This document shows positions 1-3,895 of a stretch of DNA of 7,312 nucleotides, piece by piece. The notes beneath the pieces are model-generated. The model was given only the letters and a program-made list of their open reading frames with translations. It was not told the origin of the DNA and made no database searches. The DNA comes from an uncultured Clostridia bacterium (lineage in GTDB: Bacteria > Bacillota_A > Clostridia > Oscillospirales > Oscillospiraceae): contig CAMVGI010000062.1 in assembly GCA_947166955.1 (NCBI GenBank), forward strand, positions 1-7,312, written 5' to 3'. Within the stretch, counting starts at the first letter, position 1, and each line of letters begins with the position of its first letter. Position numbers and translations under genes: made by a program.

Positions 1-407
1 ACGAGCGTCGCCTGAACGCGTCTGGAAATCAGGGAGCCGACAGTAAGCCCGAGCATCCGCCCGCGTCCGAGCGCAAAGACAAGCGTCAGCGCGACGGTCA
101 GCTTCGCGCCCGAGGAAACGCCGAGGATGAACGGCCCCGCGATGGGGTTCGCGAAAAACGTTTGCAGCAGAAAGCCCGACACCGCGAGCGCGCCGCCGAG
201 AAAGCCCGCCGCGAGCATGCGCGGCAGCCGCAGCGTCCAGATAAAGCGCGCCGATTCGTCGACCTCGCCGCGCGCGCGCAGCACCTGAAGCACCTCGCCG
301 GGCGTCATGCGGATGCTGCCGATGTTCAGGTTTGCCGCCGAAAGTGCGAAAAGGAGGGCGAGCAGCAGGGCGAAGGAAATAAGATACCGTCTCTTTCTCC
401 GCTCCAT
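1..407 (-). CDS. FecCD-family ABC transporter permease, N-terminal part (runs off left edge)
   Basis: This is the membrane-spanning subunit of an iron-siderophore/heme/B12-type ABC importer. The frame is open from an ATG at 407 to the window edge, giving 135 residues. A first hydrophobic segment covers about residues 8-28. It is followed by the family signature RLPR (60-63), a second membrane segment (about 64-82), and NPIAGPFILGVSSGAK (88-103), which matches the conserved NPLA-x-P-x-x-LGVSSGA stretch of BtuC/FecCD proteins. The start is supported by an AGGAGG eight bases upstream and by a 19-base gap after the substrate-binding protein gene, so it is the fourth gene of the riboswitch-controlled operon. 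The ATPase gene is expected further left, outside the window. The segment after the GVSSGA motif (about 114-130) looks shorter than the third membrane helix of relatives. The family is certain; the cargo (heme, corrinoid, siderophore or other chelate) is inferred only from neighbours. Confidence 0.9.
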   Translation of the reverse strand, partial: MERRKRRYLISFALLLALLFALSAANLNIGSIRMTPGEVLQVLRARGEVDESARFIWTLRLPRMLAAGFLGGALAVSGFLLQTFFANPIAGPFILGVSSGAKLTVALTLVFALGRGRMLGLTVGSLISRRVQATL

Positions 408-415
408 GCGCGTCC

Positions 416-421
416 CCTCCT
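416..421 (-). promoter_or_regulatory. Ribosome-binding site of the permease gene
   Basis: A perfect AGGAGG on the minus strand, with eight bases between it and the ATG at 407, fixes the permease start. It begins five bases after the stop of the substrate-binding protein gene, so the permease has its own initiation signal inside the operon. Confidence 0.85.
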
Positions 422-426
422 CTCTT

Positions 427-1587
427 TCAGCTCAGCTTATGAAAATACCGAAGCGGCTCTCCGGTCTCCGCCGTGCCGCCGAAAATGCGGTGGAACTCCG
501 CGATCATCTCCGCATAGGCGGAGGAGCGCTGATAGAGGTCCGCCTCCGTACACCAAACGTCCCCGCTTTGCACCGCCTTGCAGTCCGCGAGCCAGCCCGC
601 CTTCGCGACAAGCTGCGCGCGCGTCTGCACGCCGCCGTCGACGGTCGCGTTGTAAAAAAGCACGTCCGCGTTCCGCGCAAGCGCGTAGAACGCCTCCGCC
701 TCCATGTTCATCGTCGCGCGCGCGCCGTCGTCGCCGTCGTCGGGGATCACATAGCGCCCGCCCGCGAGCGCGATCATGCGCGGGATGTAGTCGTTCGCGC
801 GGCGCACGTTGACGACGCCGTTCGCGCCGAGGTAGAAAAACGCCGCGCTCCTGCCCGTATCCTCGCCGGCGACGGACTCGGCAAGCGCCGATTGCTCGTT
901 GAAAAACGCTTCCGCCTCCGCCTCCCTGCCCACGAGCAGGCCGTAGAGCTTGATCCACTCCAGCCGTCCGAGCGGGTGGCTTTCATAGCTCGCGCGCGAG
1001 ATGAACACGGGGATGCCGAGGCGCTCCAGCTGTTCCTTCGTCTCGGGGCTGTGGTAGATCATCGTGTTCTCGATCGCGAGCGTCGTTTTTTCGGAAAGCA
1101 GCAGCTCGTAGTCCGGCGCGGCGTATTTGCCCGCGTAGCGGATCTCGCCCGCATCCATCGCGCGCCGCACCGCGTCGATCGTCCAATCGTTCCGCTTCGT
1201 GCCCGTCAGGCGCACGGAGGAGAGCGCGTCCAGACGCGCGAAGAAATCCATCGCCGACGAATCGGCGACGTAGATGCGCTCCATCGGCACGCGCAGCACC
1301 GTCGCGTCCGTGTCCGCGTCCGCGGGCGGCTCCGCGCCCGGCGGCACGAGCAGATAGCGCGCGTCCCCGACGGTCACGAGCGCGCGGTTCTGCGCGTCGA
1401 ACTCCACCGTGAACTGGTCGGCGTAACGAAGTTCCATGCGCGTCGCCGCGGACGGTTCCTCCGCCGCGGCGGAGGCTTGACCCGCGCCCGCCGCCTCATT
1501 CGCCGCCGCGTTCCCCGTCCGCGCGCAGCCCGCGAGCAGCAGCGCGCACAGAAGCGGCGCGAGGAGTTTCTTTAAACGCGTCCTCAT
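427..1587 (-). CDS. ABC transporter substrate-binding lipoprotein (FecB/BtuF-type, iron or tetrapyrrole chelate uptake)
   Basis: This 386-residue lipoprotein captures the cargo outside the membrane and delivers it to the FecCD permease encoded next. The N-terminus has two basic stretches, a hydrophobic core and a lipobox LLAGC with Cys21 as the lipid-anchored residue. A low-complexity Ala/Glu linker (about 22-50) follows. The periplasmic-binding-protein fold begins near residue 51. Family-typical stretches include IYVADSSAMDF (105-115), LAIENTMIYHSPET (170-183), GIPVFISRASYESHPLGRLE (191-210), AAFFYLGANGVVNVR (248-262) and NADVLFYNATVDG (306-318). The last gene before the permease stops 19 bases ahead of it. 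The ATG at 1587 overlaps the preceding gene's stop as TGATG. No good ribosome-binding site precedes it, so translation is probably coupled. A GTG one codon earlier (1590) is possible. The ligand cannot be read from the sequence; iron, heme or a corrinoid are candidates. Confidence 0.9.
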   Translation of the reverse strand: MRTRLKKLLAPLLCALLLAGCARTGNAAANEAAGAGQASAAAEEPSAATRMELRYADQFTVEFDAQNRALVTVGDARYLLVPPGAEPPADADTDATVLRVPMERIYVADSSAMDFFARLDALSSVRLTGTKRNDWTIDAVRRAMDAGEIRYAGKYAAPDYELLLSEKTTLAIENTMIYHSPETKEQLERLGIPVFISRASYESHPLGRLEWIKLYGLLVGREAEAEAFFNEQSALAESVAGEDTGRSAAFFYLGANGVVNVRRANDYIPRMIALAGGRYVIPDDGDDGARATMNMEAEAFYALARNADVLFYNATVDGGVQTRAQLVAKAGWLADCKAVQSGDVWCTEADLYQRSSAYAEMIAEFHRIFGGTAETGEPLRYFHKLS

Positions 1588-2564
1588 CACGGAAGCTGCT
1601 TGAGCGTCGCGGAAGCGAAGGTGAGCGTATACTCGATCTCATGCGGCTTGCTCATGGCGGTCGTGTCCGCGATCACCGCGAGCGGGCGGTCGAACGCCGC
1701 GACGGGGAGCTTGTGAAAATGCGAGGCGCCGTCGACGATCTCCGCGTCGTAGCGCACGCCGTCCACGAGCATATAGTCGTAGTTCGCGCTGCTCCAGACG
1801 ATCTCCGCGCAGACCTGCCCGTCCTTGACCGTCAGCTCCGCGGGCGACTGCACGCCCGCCTTGCCCGAGCCGCCGCCGAGCGTCACCTCCGCCGTGTACG
1901 ACCCGTCCGCGAGGCCAAGCGTCTCCGCGGTGACAACCGCGCCCTCCGCGAACGCCTCCGACGGCAGCGAATCCGAGCGGAACACGAGCACGCGGTCGTA
2001 CCACGCCTCCTTGTTCCGGCTCCACGCCGCGCAGTCGGTGGGCTGGTCGAGCGCGGCGACGGGGAACGTAAACACCCCGACGCCGTTTTCCACCGTCGGC
2101 TTGCAGTAGGCGCTCTCCCACTGCGCCGCGGCGGCGTCCGCCGCCGTGCCCGCGTACAGATAACCGTAGTTGTCGCTGCTCATGGTCATCTTCGCGGTCA
2201 TCGCGCCGTCCGCGACCGTCAGCTCACAGTCCGTGATCTTGAACATCGACGAGCTGCAATCCACCGCGACCGGGTATGTGCCGTCGCGCAGCGCGTCGGC
2301 GAACACGGGCGTCATGCCCTCCGTTCCCACGTCCTCGCGCGCCGTGGTCTGCGACGCGTCCGCGACCTTGAAGGTGTTGGCGGGCGCGGGCACGGCGTCC
2401 GCCGCGCCGTCCTTCGCGGGCGTGGAGGCTTCCTGCGGCGCGGAGGCTTCCTGCGGCGCGCTCTGCGCGCTCGGCTCCTGCGCGCTCGCCGCCTGCTTCG
2501 CGCAGCCCGCAAGCGGGGAAAGCGACAGCGCAAGTATCAGCGCGGCAACCCATAGCTTCTTCAT
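1587..2564 (-). CDS. Surface lipoprotein with two tandem, related binding-type repeats (possibly NEAT-like, iron-transport-associated)
   Basis: This 325-residue lipoprotein has a signal ending in LAGC (Cys21), then an Ala/Gln/Ser/Pro linker (22-63) with a duplicated APQEAS unit. Two related repeats follow, at about 94-200 and 220-320. Both open with DG(T/S)Y, continue with LTV-x-DG and a hydrophobic strand ending in SS-x-NY-x-Y (129-135 and 258-264), then F-x-x-PVAA(L/F)D-x-P (about 167-175 and 286-294), and close with a beta strand before S-x-x-L or S-x-T-L. They are therefore an ancient duplication. The first repeat carries four cysteines (103, 113, 154, 178), the second only one (252). I think it resembles iron-transport-associated/NEAT-like lipoproteins found beside such importers, but the heme-binding YxxxY hallmark of NEAT domains is not evident. 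GAGGTGA lies a few bases upstream of the ATG. Its place between the chelatase and the binding protein suggests cargo capture or hand-off; this is inference. Confidence 0.85.
   Translation of the reverse strand: MKKLWVAALILALSLSPLAGCAKQAASAQEPSAQSAPQEASAPQEASTPAKDGAADAVPAPANTFKVADASQTTAREDVGTEGMTPVFADALRDGTYPVAVDCSSSMFKITDCELTVADGAMTAKMTMSSDNYGYLYAGTAADAAAAQWESAYCKPTVENGVGVFTFPVAALDQPTDCAAWSRNKEAWYDRVLVFRSDSLPSEAFAEGAVVTAETLGLADGSYTAEVTLGGGSGKAGVQSPAELTVKDGQVCAEIVWSSANYDYMLVDGVRYDAEIVDGASHFHKLPVAAFDRPLAVIADTTAMSKPHEIEYTLTFASATLKQLP
2424..2459. repeat. 18-bp perfect tandem duplication in the lipoprotein linker
   Basis: Two identical adjacent copies of GGAGGCTTCCTGCGGCGC (2424-2441 and 2442-2459) encode the repeated APQEAS unit in the flexible linker after the lipid anchor. 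Unit loss or gain would keep the frame and only alter linker length. Confidence 0.9.
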
Positions 2565-2585
2565 CGTCTCACCTCAGTTATCCGT

Positions 2586-2618
2586 CGAGGGGCAGACCGT
2601 GTCCGGTTCTGCCCCTCG
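2586..2618 (-). other. Intercistronic stem-loop between cbiK and the repeat lipoprotein gene
   Basis: The two arms CGAGGGGCAGA and TCTGCCCCTCG pair over 11 bp. One bulged A then leads to three more pairs (CCG/CGG) closing a GACA tetraloop. It starts 15 bases after the cbiK stop and ends 21 bases before the next ATG. No T-run follows, so it does not look like a complete intrinsic terminator. A 3'-end stabiliser or processing element that sets relative expression of the chelatase is more plausible; this role is inferred. Confidence 0.75.
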
Positions 2619-2633
2619 TAAAATATGCCTTGC

Positions 2634-3545
2634 TCAGTTCAGGGACGCGACCGCCGCCTGTGCGTGCTCGACAAACATCTGCTGGATCGCCTCCAGCTCG
2701 CCGAGACCGCGCAGAAGGCAGGTAACCTGATAGCCGGCGCCCTCGAAAACGCTCTTCCACGAATCCTCCTCGTCGCCCGCCATGTCGTTGTTGGCATGGT
2801 CGCCCGCAACGATCATCAGCGGCTCAAGCACGACCTTCTTGTAGCTGCCCGCCTTCACCGCGGCGAGCACGTCCTCGACGCTCGGCTCCGCCTCGACCGT
2901 GCCGATGTAGTAATTCTTGCAGCCCTTGTCGGCAAGCACCTGCTGCATCTTGGCGTACACGCCGTTGGACGCCGCCTCGGTGCCGTGGCCCATGAAGCAG
3001 ATCGCGGTCTCGCCGTCGTCATACTCCTTCGTCGCCGCGACGATAGCGTCCGCCACGCGGGAGAAGTCGTCGTCGCTCGTGAGCAGCTGCTCGCCGACGG
3101 CGATTTTCTCGAAAGAATCGGAAGACTTCGCAAGCTCGTCCACGAGGTCGGTGTACTCAAAGCCGTTCATCAGATGCGTCGGCTGCACGACGAGCGTCTT
3201 GACGCCGTTCGCCACCGCGCGGTCGAGCGCCTCGGTCACGTTGTCGATGACCTCGCCGTCGCGGGACTTCACGTGGTCAATGATGATCTGGCTGGTGAAG
3301 CCGCGGCGCACGCTCCAGTCGGGAAACGCCTTTTCGATCGCGCCGATGCCGTCGGCGTTGCGCGGATCGTCGAGCGAAGCGTCGCCGGTGTTGTAGTTCT
3401 CCTCGTCCTCTTCTCCGGGCTGCTCCGCGGGAGCGGCCTGCTCTTTGTTATCAGTGTTTGCCACGGGGGCCTCCTTCTTCGCGCAGCCGGTCAGCACGGC
3501 GCCCAGCATGGCGAGCGCCAACATGCAAACGATCAGTTTTTTCAT
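2634..3545 (-). CDS. cbiK: Lipid-anchored CbiK-type sirohydrochlorin cobaltochelatase
   Basis: CbiK enzymes insert Co2+ (or Fe2+) into sirohydrochlorin in the anaerobic cobalamin pathway. This 303-residue version is exported: signal peptide, lipobox LTGC (Cys21), then an acidic linker (about 22-58). The chelatase core is clear: RGFTSQIIIDHV (81-92), VVQPTHLMNGFEY (119-131), CFMGHGTEA (183-191), YYIGTVEAEPSVEDV (212-226), PLMIVAGDHANNDMAGDEED (242-261) and RGLGELEAIQQMFVEH (279-294). His187 and His250 match the metal-site histidines of characterised CbiK; Glu130 probably matches the third ligand. The first beta strand with its VVSFGTS-type loop, normally just before the GAIEKAFP segment (68-75), is absent. 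An ATG at 3545 with AAGGAG eight bases upstream is chosen over a longer frame reaching 3635. A cobalamin riboswitch precedes it. The periplasmic CbiK of Desulfovibrio is a precedent for an exported form. Activity is uncertain because of the missing strand. Confidence 0.9.
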   Translation of the reverse strand: MKKLIVCMLALAMLGAVLTGCAKKEAPVANTDNKEQAAPAEQPGEEDEENYNTGDASLDDPRNADGIGAIEKAFPDWSVRRGFTSQIIIDHVKSRDGEVIDNVTEALDRAVANGVKTLVVQPTHLMNGFEYTDLVDELAKSSDSFEKIAVGEQLLTSDDDFSRVADAIVAATKEYDDGETAICFMGHGTEAASNGVYAKMQQVLADKGCKNYYIGTVEAEPSVEDVLAAVKAGSYKKVVLEPLMIVAGDHANNDMAGDEEDSWKSVFEGAGYQVTCLLRGLGELEAIQQMFVEHAQAAVASLN

Positions 3546-3553
3546 CTTTTCTT

Positions 3554-3559
3554 CTCCTT
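3554..3559 (-). promoter_or_regulatory. Ribosome-binding site of cbiK
   Basis: AAGGAG on the minus strand lies eight bases before the ATG at 3545. It argues for the lipoprotein start and against the in-frame upstream start near 3635, which would translate through this site and through the riboswitch leader. Confidence 0.85.
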
Positions 3560-3639
3560 TGTATTGCCTATATTTCCGCGCCCGTGCTGGCGTTTGCGGA
3601 CAAGCCGTTCCCTCCGCCGTTCGGGAAATCGGCAACGCA

Positions 3640-3673
3640 AAGGAAAAGCCAAGCCGCCAATGCGGCTCAGCTT
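3640..3673 (-). terminator. Intrinsic terminator forming the riboswitch expression platform
   Basis: On the minus strand AAGC and AGCCGC pair with GCGGCT and GCTT around an ATTG loop, with a TG/TG internal mismatch between the two helices. The T-rich run GCTTTTCCTTT follows directly. It lies 32 bases downstream of the aptamer and about 95 bases before the cbiK start, so it can stop transcription before the operon. Its 3' arm is partly complementary to the 3' strand of the aptamer closing stem, giving a plausible antiterminator. Confidence 0.8.
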
Positions 3674-3705
3674 CATGCGGCGATTTCCGGTTCCGGCAGA
3701 AACGC

Positions 3706-3814
3706 GGCAGCTTTCAGGTATTCTGACTTATCCGCTTTGCGCGGCTTCACAGTGACCGACTCGCGGGGCTTCGCACCCCATTCCCCCTGCCGCTCGAAGC
3801 GGCGAAAGACTGCC
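3706..3814 (-). promoter_or_regulatory. Cobalamin (adenosylcobalamin-type) riboswitch aptamer
   Basis: The RNA read from the minus strand has the conserved cobalamin-aptamer elements in order. First is the 5' closing strand GGCAGTCTTTC (3814-3804), which pairs with GAAAGCTGCC (3715-3706) apart from one bulged base. Next comes a GCCGC-TTCGA-GCGGC hairpin, then GGGGGAAT (3787-3780) and the GGGGTGCGAAGCCCC hairpin (3779-3765), whose GGTG-x-x-AA-x-CC loop is the conserved L5 element. GGTCACTGTGAA (core CACTGTGAA at 3754-3746) follows, then a CCGC-GCAAA-GCGG hairpin, and finally a B12 box AAGTCAGAATACCTG (3729-3715). It sits between a consensus promoter and a terminator, upstream of the chelatase and transporter genes. 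By established behaviour of this class, cobalamin binding should repress the operon. The subclass is not resolved. Confidence 0.93.
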
Positions 3815-3833
3815 CCATATGAAATTCGCCTTT

Positions 3834-3862
3834 ATGATAGCAAAAGCGGAGCGGCTTGTCAA
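3834..3862 (-). promoter_or_regulatory. Consensus sigma-A/sigma-70 type promoter of the riboswitch operon
   Basis: On the minus strand a perfect TTGACA (-35, 3862-3857) is followed after exactly 17 bases by TATCAT (-10, 3839-3834). The expected transcription start near 3827 lies about 13 bases before the aptamer closing stem. The -35 box falls within the terminator hairpin of the upstream gene. Confidence 0.85.
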
Positions 3863-3875
3863 CACAAACCGCCCC
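3842..3875 (-). terminator. Terminator of the Cthe_2159-like gene (potentially bidirectional)
   Basis: A 28-base hairpin (3848-3875) has a 12-bp stem, including two G-U pairs on the minus strand, closed by a GTTG tetraloop. It is followed on the minus strand by GCTTTTGC. It begins about 20 bases after the stop of the 726-residue protein. Read on the plus strand the same hairpin is followed by GTTTTTA, so it could also stop antisense transcription. Confidence 0.8.
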
Positions 3876-3895
3876 GTTTTTAGGCGCTTTCCGCC

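Noticed and set aside
307..1575. Long plus-strand open frames here and at 1641-2555, 2625-3755 and 4322-5791
   Set aside because: They are antisense to well-supported minus-strand genes, encode Arg/Ala/His-rich low-information protein typical of GC-rich shadows, and show no recognisable domains.
2586..2618. Hairpin as an intrinsic terminator ending the operon after cbiK
   Set aside because: No T-run follows on the minus strand, and the downstream lipoprotein has a ribosome-binding site and no evident promoter of its own.
3546..3635. N-terminal extension of cbiK by 30 codons
   Set aside because: The extra residues precede the signal peptide and translate through the ribosome-binding site and riboswitch leader; the ATG at 3545 has AAGGAG at ideal spacing.
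3541..3645. Small ORF or second regulatory RNA between the riboswitch terminator and cbiK
   Set aside because: The roughly 100 bases hold only the ribosome-binding site and weak short inverted repeats; no convincing frame or known element was seen.
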